This document shows, piece by piece, positions 53,211 through 61,609 of a stretch of DNA of 64,000 nt. The notes below the pieces were generated by a model. That model saw only the letters and a list, made by a program, of their open reading frames with translations. It did not search any database and was not told the DNA's origin. Location of the stretch: positions 1 through 64,000 of the forward strand of contig NZ_FCOC02000008.1 of assembly GCF_001544455.2 (NCBI RefSeq), given 5' to 3'. Both the position numbers and the translations under genes were made by a program. Origin of the DNA: Caballeronia sordidicola (GTDB lineage Bacteria > Pseudomonadota > Gammaproteobacteria > Burkholderiales > Burkholderiaceae). Every line of letters starts with the position of its first letter. Position 1 is the stretch's first letter.

Positions 53211-54068
53211 GTGCCCGATTACAACATCCTCGAACTGATCGACCGCGCGCGTCCCAATCTGCGCCGTGGCAGCCGGCAAGTGGCCGAGTACATTCTCGCA
53301 AACCTCGGTTCCATCTCAGACATCAACCTGGCCGAACTCGCGCGCAACGCGAAAGTGAGCGAGCCTACCGTGCTGCGGTTTTGCGCATCGCTCGGGTGCA
53401 GCGGCTTCAAGGACTTCAAGATTCGCGTGGTGCAGAGTCTCGCGCTCGGCGCGCCCGCCACGCATTCGGTACTCGGCAGGGCCGATGATCCTGAAACCGT
53501 CGCGACCAAGATCTTCGACTACACCATTACAAGCCTCGACTGGGCGCGCAAGAAGCTGGATTTCGCTGCCGTCGGACGCGCGGTCGATCTGCTGGCGAAA
53601 GCGCGGCGCATCGAGTTCTTCGGGTTCGGCGCGTCGGGCATTGTCGCCCTGGACGCGCAGCAGAAGTTTCCGCTCTTCGGCGTGCCGTGCGTTGCGCACC
53701 AGGATTCGCATCAGCAATTCATTGCGGCGTCCATGCTGAAGCCCGGCGACGCCGTGGTCGCCATTTCCAACACCGGGTCCACGCGATCATTGATCGAAGT
53801 CGCGCGAACGGCGAAAGAACGCGGCGCGAGTGTGATTGTCATCACCGGCTCGAATAGCCCGCTGACGAACTTTTCCGATGTCGCGGTCATTGCCGAGACG
53901 CTCGAAAACACGGACGTATACACGCCGACGACCTCGCGCCTCGCCGCCCTTGTGATTATCGATATCCTTTCGACGAGCGTAGCGCTGCGCAAGGGCGAGG
54001 CGCATACGCTCGAAGTGCTGGACATGAAAAAGCGTCTTGCGGACATGCGTTCCACGGGCGTGATTTGA
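53211..54068 (+). CDS. MurR/RpiR-family transcriptional regulator
   Basis: 285 residues from a GTG start with GAAGGA upstream. An N-terminal RpiR helix-turn-helix (about residues 1-75, NLAELARNAKVSEPTVLRFC) is followed by a SIS sugar-phosphate-binding domain (about 120-255, with GFGASGIVALDAQQKF and AISNTGSTRSLIEVA). Such regulators sense phosphorylated sugars. It ends the rightward operon and probably controls both divergent operons of this locus through the 47787-48040 region. Confidence 0.87.
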   Translation: MPDYNILELIDRARPNLRRGSRQVAEYILANLGSISDINLAELARNAKVSEPTVLRFCASLGCSGFKDFKIRVVQSLALGAPATHSVLGRADDPETVATKIFDYTITSLDWARKKLDFAAVGRAVDLLAKARRIEFFGFGASGIVALDAQQKFPLFGVPCVAHQDSHQQFIAASMLKPGDAVVAISNTGSTRSLIEVARTAKERGASVIVITGSNSPLTNFSDVAVIAETLENTDVYTPTTSRLAALVIIDILSTSVALRKGEAHTLEVLDMKKRLADMRSTGVI

Positions 54069-54082
54069 ATCGATGAAATGGC

Positions 54083-54988
54083 TCAGCCTTCTCCATCGAG
54101 ATAAAACGAGCCTTCCATCACGCTTACGCATGTCCCGCCGATACGCACGCGCGGCTGACCGTCATGAACATCCACGGTTGTAATCAACACGCTCGGGCGG
54201 CCCATATCGACGCCCTGGCTCACACTCAGCAACAACCTGGACTCACCCCGCACGTCAGCAATAAGCGCCACGGCTGCCGCGGTCGCGCTGCCCGTAGCAG
54301 GATCTTCGGTCATGCGCGGCGTGAACATCCGGGACTGGATATCGCAGGATGTGTCGTTGCCGACATCTCGCGTATAGGCATAGATCGATACCGCGCCATC
54401 GACGGGCAGCACCTTCTTGTAGTCCACGAGACTGGGAATGCACCGGCGCAACGCTTCCCGCGATGCAAGCTCGGCCACGACAAACGGCAGGCCGACAGAC
54501 GCCACTTGCGGCGCGTGAGCGTCGGTGCGGATATCGGATGCATCGAGCGACAAACAGGCGGCCACGCTTTCGGCCGAGAGCGTCGACAGGCGTGTCAGCC
54601 GTTCCGGCACGGTGAGTTCCGCGCCGGCCACGACTCCGCCCTGCTTCATTTGCGTGACCGGCACCAGGCCCGCGGCCTCCTCGAACACGAGCCGGTCGGG
54701 CAATGGCGTTCCGTTCGCCGCGGCTCGCGTTGCAAGGACGAACGCGGTGCCTATGTTCGGATGCCCGGCAAACGGAATCTCGCGGCTTGGCGTGAAAATG
54801 CGGACCCAGGCGGTATGCGCCGGGTCGCGCGGCGGCAATACGAAGGTGGTTTCGCTGTAGCCGAACTCGGCGGTTATCGCCTGCATCTGGCTGGTGGAGA
54901 GACCTTCTGCGTCCAGCACGACGGCGACCGGATTGCCGTGGAATCGTGTGTGGGTAAAGACGTCCGCTGTGACGTAACGACGGTTCAT
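54083..54988 (-). CDS. PhzF-family isomerase/epimerase
   Basis: A 301-residue protein with the two-lobed diaminopimelate-epimerase-like PhzF fold. FTHTRFHGNPVAVV starts the fold, and E46 in FGYSETTFV matches the catalytic acid of PhzF. MTEDPATGSATAA is the C-terminal family signature. Family members isomerise small metabolites; the substrate is unknown. The gene is convergent with the RpiR gene, and its start at 54988 opens to a 231-base intergenic region. It does not belong obviously to either neighbouring sugar operon. Confidence 0.85.
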   Translation of the reverse strand: MNRRYVTADVFTHTRFHGNPVAVVLDAEGLSTSQMQAITAEFGYSETTFVLPPRDPAHTAWVRIFTPSREIPFAGHPNIGTAFVLATRAAANGTPLPDRLVFEEAAGLVPVTQMKQGGVVAGAELTVPERLTRLSTLSAESVAACLSLDASDIRTDAHAPQVASVGLPFVVAELASREALRRCIPSLVDYKKVLPVDGAVSIYAYTRDVGNDTSCDIQSRMFTPRMTEDPATGSATAAAVALIADVRGESRLLLSVSQGVDMGRPSVLITTVDVHDGQPRVRIGGTCVSVMEGSFYLDGEG

Positions 54989-55219
54989 GGCTCATGCCCC
55001 TGTAGGATGATGCACCCGCGACAAGCCCTGATTGTGGCCTTATCCATCGGTCATGCACCATGTACAGTTGCGTCAGCGAGCATTGGGCCAGCATCCCGGA
55101 TTCACCGGATCACATGCACAGTTTTATGACTGCGAACACACCGCCGGCGATCTCGCTGGCATCTCGCTGGAAAACAGAAGCTGCTGAAAGACCCTGGCTC
55201 ACGCTCGAAGCCCAAGCCG
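54989..55219. other. Intergenic region before PhzF gene
   Basis: 231 bases with no convincing gene. It holds the promoter of the leftward PhzF gene and the end of the leftward SDR operon. Short frames across it have no family features, and no operator was recognised. Confidence 0.35.
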
Positions 55220-55990
55220 TCAAACCCCGCTTGCGTATCCGCCGTCCACCGGCAACGTCACGCCCGTGATGAACGCCGACGCCGGCGATGCCAAAAACAG
55301 CGTCGCCCCAACGAGGTCGTCGACTTCGCCCCAGCGCTTGAGCGCGCTGCGCGCGGCGATCTTGTCGGCGCTCGCCGGCATTTCCCAGAGCGCGCGCGTC
55401 ATGTCTGTCCGATGATAGCCCGGCGCGATCGCATTCACGCGCACGCCCGCGGGCCCGAACGCGTGCGCAAGCGAACGCGTCAGGCCCAGAATGCCCGTCT
55501 TGCTCGCGCAGTACGCGGGCACTTCCACGTCGGCGATATAGCTAAGCATCGAGGCCACGTTCACAATCGAGCCGTGGGCGCGCTCAAGCATGTCGCGAGA
55601 CGCCATCGCGAGGCGCATGGCGGCGGTCAAGTTCACATCGATCACTTCGCGAAAGACATCGTCACGATATTCGTCGGCGGGACGCGCGACGCCCGCTGCA
55701 TTCACCAGCACATCGAGCGCGCTCAATGTTGCGACGAACGCCTTGATTGCTTCGTTGTCGCGCACATCCAGTTGCTCGAAGCGAATGCCCTTGAGCGTAG
55801 TGTCCGCGCGCAAGGCCTCGAGCTTTCGCGCCGAACTGCCTGTCGCGATCACTTGCGCGCCGAGCGCGGCGAACCCTTGCGCGATCGCGAGGCCAATGCC
55901 GCTCGTTGCGCCCGATACGAGCACCTTCTTTCCATCGAAAAGGCCGGGACGGAACGCCGCCGTTTCCTGACCCTTGAGTTCAGTTGTCAT
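55220..55990 (-). CDS. Short-chain dehydrogenase/reductase (polyol or sugar type)
   Basis: A 256-residue classical SDR with SGATSGIG at residues 26-33, NAAG at 97-100, S147, Y160 and K164 (YCASK). An extra N-terminal tail of about 18 residues precedes the fold. It is the last gene of the kinase-HAD-GldA-SDR operon, 21 bases after the GldA-like gene. It is a paralogue of the SDR at 45363-46136. A likely reaction is NAD-dependent oxidation of a polyol or reduction of a ketose. Confidence 0.84.
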   Translation of the reverse strand: MTTELKGQETAAFRPGLFDGKKVLVSGATSGIGLAIAQGFAALGAQVIATGSSARKLEALRADTTLKGIRFEQLDVRDNEAIKAFVATLSALDVLVNAAGVARPADEYRDDVFREVIDVNLTAAMRLAMASRDMLERAHGSIVNVASMLSYIADVEVPAYCASKTGILGLTRSLAHAFGPAGVRVNAIAPGYHRTDMTRALWEMPASADKIAARSALKRWGEVDDLVGATLFLASPASAFITGVTLPVDGGYASGV

Positions 55991-56011
55991 GTTGTCTCTC
56001 GTGTAGATTGA

Positions 56012-57103
56012 TTAGTCAACCTGATCGAATCGGGCCGCATAGCGGTCCATCGCTTTCAATGCGGCAATGACCAAAGGTACATCAACGGGATACGGTTCGT
56101 TGTGGATGATCTCGCCCGCGCGGCAGGCACGCTTCGCCACGGTTTCGAGCGCGGCCTGATCGGCGACGTCCACGTTGATTTGGGAAAGCCGCGTCGGCAA
56201 GCCGACTGCCCGGCAGAATTCAAAGACACGTCGCCGCTCGCCGTCTGGCACCGCCGATAAAAACAGCGATGCGAGCACGCCAATCGCGACCTTCTCGCCA
56301 TGCAGCAAGCCGTGCGACGAAGGCAGGTCCGCCAGGCCATGATGAATCGCGTGCGCCGCCGCAACGCCGCCCGACTCGAAGCCAATGCCCGAAAGCAATA
56401 CGGTCGCCTCCAGCGTGGCGTCGAAATCCGGCGTCACGATTTGCGCTCGGCAATCGTCCACCGCCTGCACCGCATGCGCGAACAAGGTATCGCGGCACAG
56501 CTTTGCGGCTTCGAACGCGAGCGCCGTGCCACGGCCGCCGCACAGATTCTTCGCATAAGCACGGCGGCAGGCATCGGCTTCATAAAAGGTCGCGAGCGCA
56601 TCGCCAATCCCCGCGATAAAAAATCGCACCGGCGCGCGCACGATCAGGCTGGTATCGAGCAGCACGAGATCCGGGTTCCGACGTACAAAACGATCGCGCA
56701 CCACGCGGCCTTCCTCGTCGTAGATCACGGCGAGCGCGGAACACGGCGCATCGGACGCCGCGATGGTCGGCACGCAGACGAACGGCAGGCGCAGGTCATC
56801 GGCGGCGGCGCGGCCGGTATCGACCACCTTGCCGCCGCCAAACGACACCACGATGTTCGCTCCGCTCTCGCGAATCCATTCAGCGGCGGCGGCGACCGAA
56901 CGCTCGGTGCAGGCGGCATCGACGGCGCGCACGACAAGTTTCACGCGCTCGGCCTTCGATAACGCCGGCTGCAATAACGAAGCGACGTTGCTGTCGACGA
57001 GACACGCGGCGTGCGTGCCGAGACGCGCGAGCTCGGCATCGAGTGAATCGAGCGCGCCTGCGCCCTGGACATATCGTGAAGGGAAGATGCTGGTTCTGAG
57101 CAT
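56012..57103 (-). CDS. Iron-containing alcohol dehydrogenase, glycerol dehydrogenase (GldA)-like
   Basis: 363 residues with a Rossmann-like N-terminal domain and helical metal domain. FGGGKVVDTGRAAA binds NAD, PTIAASDAPCSALAVIYDE is typical of GldA-like enzymes, and the metal ligands are the aspartate in GIGDALATFYE and the histidines in AHAIHHGL and SHGLLHGEKVAIG. It oxidises glycerol or a longer polyol at a secondary alcohol. It lies nine bases after the HAD gene. In this operon the polyol carried by the neighbouring ABC transporter is a plausible substrate. Confidence 0.84.
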   Translation of the reverse strand: MLRTSIFPSRYVQGAGALDSLDAELARLGTHAACLVDSNVASLLQPALSKAERVKLVVRAVDAACTERSVAAAAEWIRESGANIVVSFGGGKVVDTGRAAADDLRLPFVCVPTIAASDAPCSALAVIYDEEGRVVRDRFVRRNPDLVLLDTSLIVRAPVRFFIAGIGDALATFYEADACRRAYAKNLCGGRGTALAFEAAKLCRDTLFAHAVQAVDDCRAQIVTPDFDATLEATVLLSGIGFESGGVAAAHAIHHGLADLPSSHGLLHGEKVAIGVLASLFLSAVPDGERRRVFEFCRAVGLPTRLSQINVDVADQAALETVAKRACRAGEIIHNEPYPVDVPLVIAALKAMDRYAARFDQVD

Positions 57104-57112
57104 GGTCGTGGA

Positions 57113-57772
57113 TCAGGAGTCAAGTTGAACGCCGAGTGCGGCGGCGAGTTCATGTTCGGAGAAGACTACTTCGGAGCTGTCGGGGAAAGACGCCGCCGCG
57201 CTCGCATGTTCCGGCCACGCGAGCACGCGCATGCCGGCCGCAATGGCCGCACGCGCACCTGTTGGACTGTCTTCGACCACGACTGCTTCGTCCGGCGTGA
57301 CGCGCAGCAGCCACGCAGCGCGTTCGTAGGGTTCGGGATCGGGCTTGCCGGCGCGCACGTCGTTCGCGCTGATCGAGACGAGTTGCGGGTCCTGCAGATC
57401 AAGTGCGCGAAGCCCGGCTTCGAGCAACATGCGCGATGAATTCGATACGATCGCCTGCCGGATCCCTGCCGCGCGCACGGCGTGATACACGCTCAACGCG
57501 CCGGGGCGCGGTTGCATATTTGCCGCCGCGGACACGTAGTGGCGTGCGCGCGTCATGGACCATTGACCGTAGTCGAAATCGATGCCGAAACGCGTACTGC
57601 AATAGCGATGAACCTCGCGTCCGGTCTTGCCGAATATCGATGCGTGCAGGTCGTCGTCTGCCTCCAGTCCGTGCTGCTTCAGCACGGCGACGAGCGTGTC
57701 CAGATGCAGCGCTTCGCTGTCGGCGAGCGTACCGTCCATGTCCCATAGAACTGCCTTGATTGCGCGCGTCAT
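57113..57772 (-). CDS. HAD-superfamily phosphatase (subfamily IA)
   Basis: A 219-residue haloacid dehalogenase-fold hydrolase. The nucleophile and acid are D11 and D13 in DMDGTLADSEA, motif II is IVSNSS, and the last motif is VVVEDSPTGARAAIAAG. Relatives include beta-phosphoglucomutase and small sugar-phosphate phosphatases. Its start overlaps the kinase stop by ATGA, so a phosphatase and a kinase are made together, an odd pairing unless they act on different phosphates. Confidence 0.84.
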   Translation of the reverse strand: MTRAIKAVLWDMDGTLADSEALHLDTLVAVLKQHGLEADDDLHASIFGKTGREVHRYCSTRFGIDFDYGQWSMTRARHYVSAAANMQPRPGALSVYHAVRAAGIRQAIVSNSSRMLLEAGLRALDLQDPQLVSISANDVRAGKPDPEPYERAAWLLRVTPDEAVVVEDSPTGARAAIAAGMRVLAWPEHASAAASFPDSSEVVFSEHELAAALGVQLDS

Positions 57773-59274
57773 GCATGGATCTCGGCAAGACGATCGAGGT
57801 CGTCATAGAACTGTTGCGAACTCGCGTAGAGCCGCTCGAAGATTGGCATCATCCGGTCGTAGATGTCGCTCGCGCTCGGGTCCGGCTGGACCTCCCGCTC
57901 GAACTGCACGAAGGCTGCAACGGCGTCGGCCACGCGCGCAAACTGGCCGTGCGCGGTGGCCGCCAGAATCGCGCAGCCCATCACGCCGCACTCCACTTGC
58001 GCCGGTACGAGAATCGGGGTTCGATACATGCTCGCCTTGATGTCGAGCCACAGCGCCGCCTTCGCCCCGCCGCTCGCGGCAACGAGCCGCTCCATGCGCA
58101 CGCCCGCCGATTCGATCACGCCAATGTGCCGTCGCACGCCGAACGCGACCCCTTCCAACACCGCCCGATGCAGATGCGCCGCGCCATGTTTCGCGCCGAT
58201 GCCAAAGAATTGCGCCCGCGAATTCGAGTGCTCGCCGAGACGTTCGCCGGTGAGATACGGCAGGAAAAAAAGGCCTTCGGAGCCGACCGGCGCTTCGGCC
58301 GCCTTTTGCGCGACGGCTTCGTAGCTCAACGCGTTTTCGTGAAACGCGCGACGCGCCCAGCGCACGGCGTCGCCGCCTGAGTCGAGCAGCATGAAGCGTC
58401 CCCAAAGCCCTTCGGCGGTCGCCACGTTCGATACTTCCGGATGAAGCATGGGGGTATCGGCGATCACGGTAATGATGGACGACGTACCAGTGATGTCCGA
58501 CCCGAGACCGGGCGCGTACACTCCCGAACCGAGCACGGACAGCGGATAATCCGCGCCGCCGACGAGCACCGGCGTGCCTTCACGCAAGCCGGTTGCTTCG
58601 GCGGCGTTCGCCGTGACGCTTCCAAGGATTTCCTGCGGCGAGCGGATGGGCGGAAACTTGCCGATATCGAGGCCGAGCGCATCGAGCATCGGCCGGGACC
58701 AGGTCCGCGTTTGCGGGTCCATCAGGAAGCTCGTGGATGCGTCGCTCCAGTCCCACGCGCGTTCGCCGGTCAGCCGGAAATTGATGTAATCCTTTGACAT
58801 GAACACGGTCGCGGCGCGCTCGTACGCCTCGGGTTCGTTCTGCTTGAGCCATTGCAGCTTGAAACCGGGCCACGCGGGCGTCGCGGGGTTCGCCGTCAGC
58901 GGAAGATATGAAGTGGATGCGTTGCGGGCCCGGAAGGCTTCGACTTGGGCGAGCGTGCGTTTGTCGTTCCAGAGCGGCGCGGTTTCGCGGGTGAGCCGGC
59001 CGTCGGCATCGATCAGGACCGTGCCGTGCATCTGGCCGCATGCGCAGACAGCAGCAATGTTCGCAGCGGCGTTCGGGACGCTTTCAAGCACTTCGCGAAT
59101 GGCGCCGGCAGCGCCTTGCCACCAGTCCGCCGGGCGTTGTTCGGACCAGCCGTAACGGGGCACGATCTGCTCGTGCTCGCGCGCGGCCATCTTCACAATT
59201 GTTCCACGTCCATTGACGAGGGCAGCGCGGACACTGCCCGTGCCAACGTCGATGGCAAGGTAATACGTCTCCAT
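57769..59274 (-). CDS. FGGY-family carbohydrate kinase
   Basis: 501 residues with two FGGY domains. AIDVGTGSVRAALV opens the fold, CGQMHGTVLID and FKLQWLKQNEPE follow, the ATP-binding GTSSIITVIADT lies near 265, and ASGGAKAALWLDIKASM near 405. FGGY kinases phosphorylate pentuloses, hexuloses or polyols. It is the first gene of the operon, 260 bases from the binding-protein gene, with a palindrome at 59389-59401 upstream. The sugar is unknown; xylulose-like ketoses or tetritols are candidates. Confidence 0.85.
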   Translation of the reverse strand: METYYLAIDVGTGSVRAALVNGRGTIVKMAAREHEQIVPRYGWSEQRPADWWQGAAGAIREVLESVPNAAANIAAVCACGQMHGTVLIDADGRLTRETAPLWNDKRTLAQVEAFRARNASTSYLPLTANPATPAWPGFKLQWLKQNEPEAYERAATVFMSKDYINFRLTGERAWDWSDASTSFLMDPQTRTWSRPMLDALGLDIGKFPPIRSPQEILGSVTANAAEATGLREGTPVLVGGADYPLSVLGSGVYAPGLGSDITGTSSIITVIADTPMLHPEVSNVATAEGLWGRFMLLDSGGDAVRWARRAFHENALSYEAVAQKAAEAPVGSEGLFFLPYLTGERLGEHSNSRAQFFGIGAKHGAAHLHRAVLEGVAFGVRRHIGVIESAGVRMERLVAASGGAKAALWLDIKASMYRTPILVPAQVECGVMGCAILAATAHGQFARVADAVAAFVQFEREVQPDPSASDIYDRMMPIFERLYASSQQFYDDLDRLAEIHA

Positions 59275-59388
59275 GACCCGAGTCCCCAGGTATTGCCTGA
59301 ACGAGCGAATTCGTCGTGCGAAAGATACGCCGCGACCACGCCAAGCTTCTAATTAACGTTATCTTGACTACGTTTTGTAGCCATGTCA

Positions 59389-59401
59389 ATTAGCTGCTAA
59401 T
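59389..59401. promoter_or_regulatory. Putative operator ATTAGC-T-GCTAAT
   Basis: A perfect six-base-arm palindrome with one central base, 115 bases upstream of the kinase start. Its GCTGCTAATG half (59393-59402) recurs upstream of the ABC ATPase gene at 63279-63288. This suggests that the kinase operon and the transporter operon share a regulator, perhaps the GntR protein encoded at 63416. Confidence 0.5.
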
Positions 59402-59492
59402 GCTTATTCTGCCTTGCATATTCAGTTCAGGCTCTGGAAAATCTCGGTTTCAGTCTCCTACTTTCGTTGTTTTCACTAACTTTATTTTCTGA

Positions 59493-59517
59493 CGATGCGG
59501 AAGGTGCTTCCGCATCG
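59493..59517 (-). terminator. Hairpin after ABC transporter operon
   Basis: CGATGCGGAAG (59493-59503) pairs perfectly with CTTCCGCATCG (59507-59517) over a GTG loop. It lies 18 bases beyond the binding-protein stop on the minus strand. The following bases are A/T-rich but not a clean T tract. Confidence 0.6.
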
Positions 59518-59534
59518 CCGCGCTGCCGGAAACG

Positions 59535-60491
59535 TCAATACAGCACGTTCTTCGCGACCGGCTGATCGATGTTGCCTTTGTCGACCATGACCACGCCTGT
59601 ATCGACGAATTTCGGCGGCGATTTCTTCTCGATCACGCCGACCACCGTTTCGATTCCTTTGTAGCCCATCTGATAGGAACCCTGCACGGCGATCGCCTGG
59701 ATCGTGCCGTCCTTCACGAAGTTCTGCAGATCCTGATTGCCATCGAAACCGATGGCCACGATCTTTCCGGCCTTGCCCGACTGCGCCAGCGCGCGGCCCA
59801 TGCCAACGGCGGTCGGTTCGTTCGCACCGAAAATGCCCTTGAGGTCGGGGTTCGCGGCAAGCACGTCAGTGGTCTGGTTCAACGCGTTCGCCATTTGCGA
59901 TTGCGAGTAGAACGGACCCACCACGGTCAGCTTCGAATGCGCCTCCAGGTACTTGCGGAATCCGCCAACGCGCGCGGCTTCCGAACCCGCGCCGGCCACG
60001 TACGACATCAGCGCGATCTTGCCCGTCTGCCCAACCTTCGCAATCAGGGCCTGGGCGCACAACTCGCCAGCCTTGGCGTTGTCGGTGGAAAGGAAAGCCT
60101 GGTAATACTGTTTGCCCGAATCGGACAACGCCGAGTCGATGATCACCACCGGGATATGCGCCTCCCAGGCCTTCTTGACAGCCGGCACGAGCGCGTCGGG
60201 ATCGGAAGCGGCCAGCACGATGCCCGAGACCTTACGGTTCACCGCGTTCTCGACCATGTTCACTTCGGCTGCGATGTCCGACTCGGCGGCCGGCCCCTGG
60301 AAGGTCATGGTGTAGCCCTTCTCCTTGGCCATGGCCGCAGTCGCGCCCTTGTTGACGTTCTGCCAGTAGTTCGAATCGGCGCTCTTCACGATCACCGCGA
60401 TCTCGCCGCCTGCGGCAAAGGCCGTGCTCGCGGCAACAGTCAGCACGGCGGCAAACATTGCCTTGCTTGTCAGTTTCATGGTCAGTTTCAT
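59535..60491 (-). CDS. Sugar ABC transporter, periplasmic binding protein (ribose type)
   Basis: A 318-residue class 1 binding protein. The signal peptide (MKLTMKLTSKAMFAAVLTV then AASTAFA) is cleaved near residue 27. The mature part starts GGEIAVIVKSADSNYWQNVNKG and contains VSGIVLAASDPDALVPAV. The start at 60491 follows AGGAGCGAGAC; a second in-frame ATG at 60479 is possible. The open frame continuing far upstream overlaps the permease gene and is not used. It delivers a sugar or polyol to the transporter at 60581-63161. Confidence 0.87.
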   Translation of the reverse strand: MKLTMKLTSKAMFAAVLTVAASTAFAAGGEIAVIVKSADSNYWQNVNKGATAAMAKEKGYTMTFQGPAAESDIAAEVNMVENAVNRKVSGIVLAASDPDALVPAVKKAWEAHIPVVIIDSALSDSGKQYYQAFLSTDNAKAGELCAQALIAKVGQTGKIALMSYVAGAGSEAARVGGFRKYLEAHSKLTVVGPFYSQSQMANALNQTTDVLAANPDLKGIFGANEPTAVGMGRALAQSGKAGKIVAIGFDGNQDLQNFVKDGTIQAIAVQGSYQMGYKGIETVVGVIEKKSPPKFVDTGVVMVDKGNIDQPVAKNVLY

Positions 60492-60580
60492 GTCTCGCTC
60501 CTTTGGTTTTATAAGACCTCTTCGGCCCGCTTCACTTGGTGCTCGTCGAACGCTTCGGATTCCTTCACGCTCGATAAAAC

Positions 60581-61609
60581 TCATCGCCGGTTTCGAATCT
60601 GGTCGATCCAAACCGTGCCCAGAATCACGAGGCCAATGATGATCTGCTGGATGAAACTCGATACGCCGTTCATGTTCAATCCATTGCGCAAGATGCCGAT
60701 CACGAACGCGCCAATGGCCGTCCCCGAGATCGTGCCCACGCCGCCCATCAGCGACGTTCCGCCGATCACCGCGCTGGCGATGGCATCGAGTTCGTACATC
60801 ACGCCTTCGTTCGGCTGCGCGGTCACGAGCCGCGACATCAGCACGCAGCCGGTCAGACCCGCCAACGCACCGGACAACACGTAGGTGAAAAGCTTCACGC
60901 GATTCACGTTCACGCCCGACAAACGCGCCGCTTCCGCATTCGATCCAACCGCGTAGATATGCCGTCCCAGCGACGTGCGGCTGAGCATGATCGCCACCAG
61001 AACGGCGAGCACGACCATGATGATCACCGGATACGGAATGCCGGGAAAGACCACGTCGGGAAAACCATCCGAACCCATCCGGACGATGCGGAACAGCGAC
61101 CCGTTGCCGAGTTCGGCAAACGAATCGCCGAGACCCGATACCGGCCGCGCGCCGGTAATCTGCAGCGCAAGTCCACGCGCGACAAGCATCATCCCCAACG
61201 TCGCGATAAACGGCGGCAAGCCCATGCGCGTGACGAATATGCCGTTGAACGCGCCGCAAATCGCCCCGACGATCACGCCGCCCAGCATGCCAACGGGCAC
61301 CGGAACGCCCGCCTTCACGAGCAGCGCGGCGGCCACGCCGGACAGCGCCAGCACGGAACCCACCGACAGGTCGATACCACCGGTAATGATCACGCACGTA
61401 GCACCGAGCCCGAGATACGCAATCGACGTCACCTGCAGCGCGACCGTCATGCCGTTGCCCAGAGACATGAACGCGTTGCTCGTCGCGGAGAACACGACCA
61501 CGAGCATCACCAGGCTGCCGAGCGCGGCGAACTTCTGTATCAGGTCGCGCCGGCGTTCACGAGCGCGTGCGCGATCGGCATGAGCGGGATCGGTAGTCAT
61601 CTCAAGCAT
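60581..61609 (-). CDS. Sugar ABC transporter permease (RbsC-like)
   Basis: A 342-residue CUT2 permease. ITGGIDLSVGSVLALSGVAAA, ATLGMMLVARGLAL, AVGSNAEAARLSGVNV and GGTSLMGGVGTISGTAIG are family segments. It overlaps the ATPase gene by eight bases; an alternative start at 61600 is possible. It forms the channel of the second ribose-type transporter. Confidence 0.9.
   Translation of the reverse strand: MLEMTTDPAHADRARARERRRDLIQKFAALGSLVMLVVVFSATSNAFMSLGNGMTVALQVTSIAYLGLGATCVIITGGIDLSVGSVLALSGVAAALLVKAGVPVPVGMLGGVIVGAICGAFNGIFVTRMGLPPFIATLGMMLVARGLALQITGARPVSGLGDSFAELGNGSLFRIVRMGSDGFPDVVFPGIPYPVIIMVVLAVLVAIMLSRTSLGRHIYAVGSNAEAARLSGVNVNRVKLFTYVLSGALAGLTGCVLMSRLVTAQPNEGVMYELDAIASAVIGGTSLMGGVGTISGTAIGAFVIGILRNGLNMNGVSSFIQQIIIGLVILGTVWIDQIRNRR

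Noticed and set aside
52036..53301. 421-codon open frame opposite the sugar permease
   Set aside because: Antisense shadow of a CUT2 permease; His/Arg/Asp-rich sequence without family similarity.
60492..61397. Upstream in-frame extension of the binding-protein gene at 59535
   Set aside because: It would run through the permease gene and place the signal peptide in the middle of the protein; the ATG at 60491 with AGGAG is the real start.
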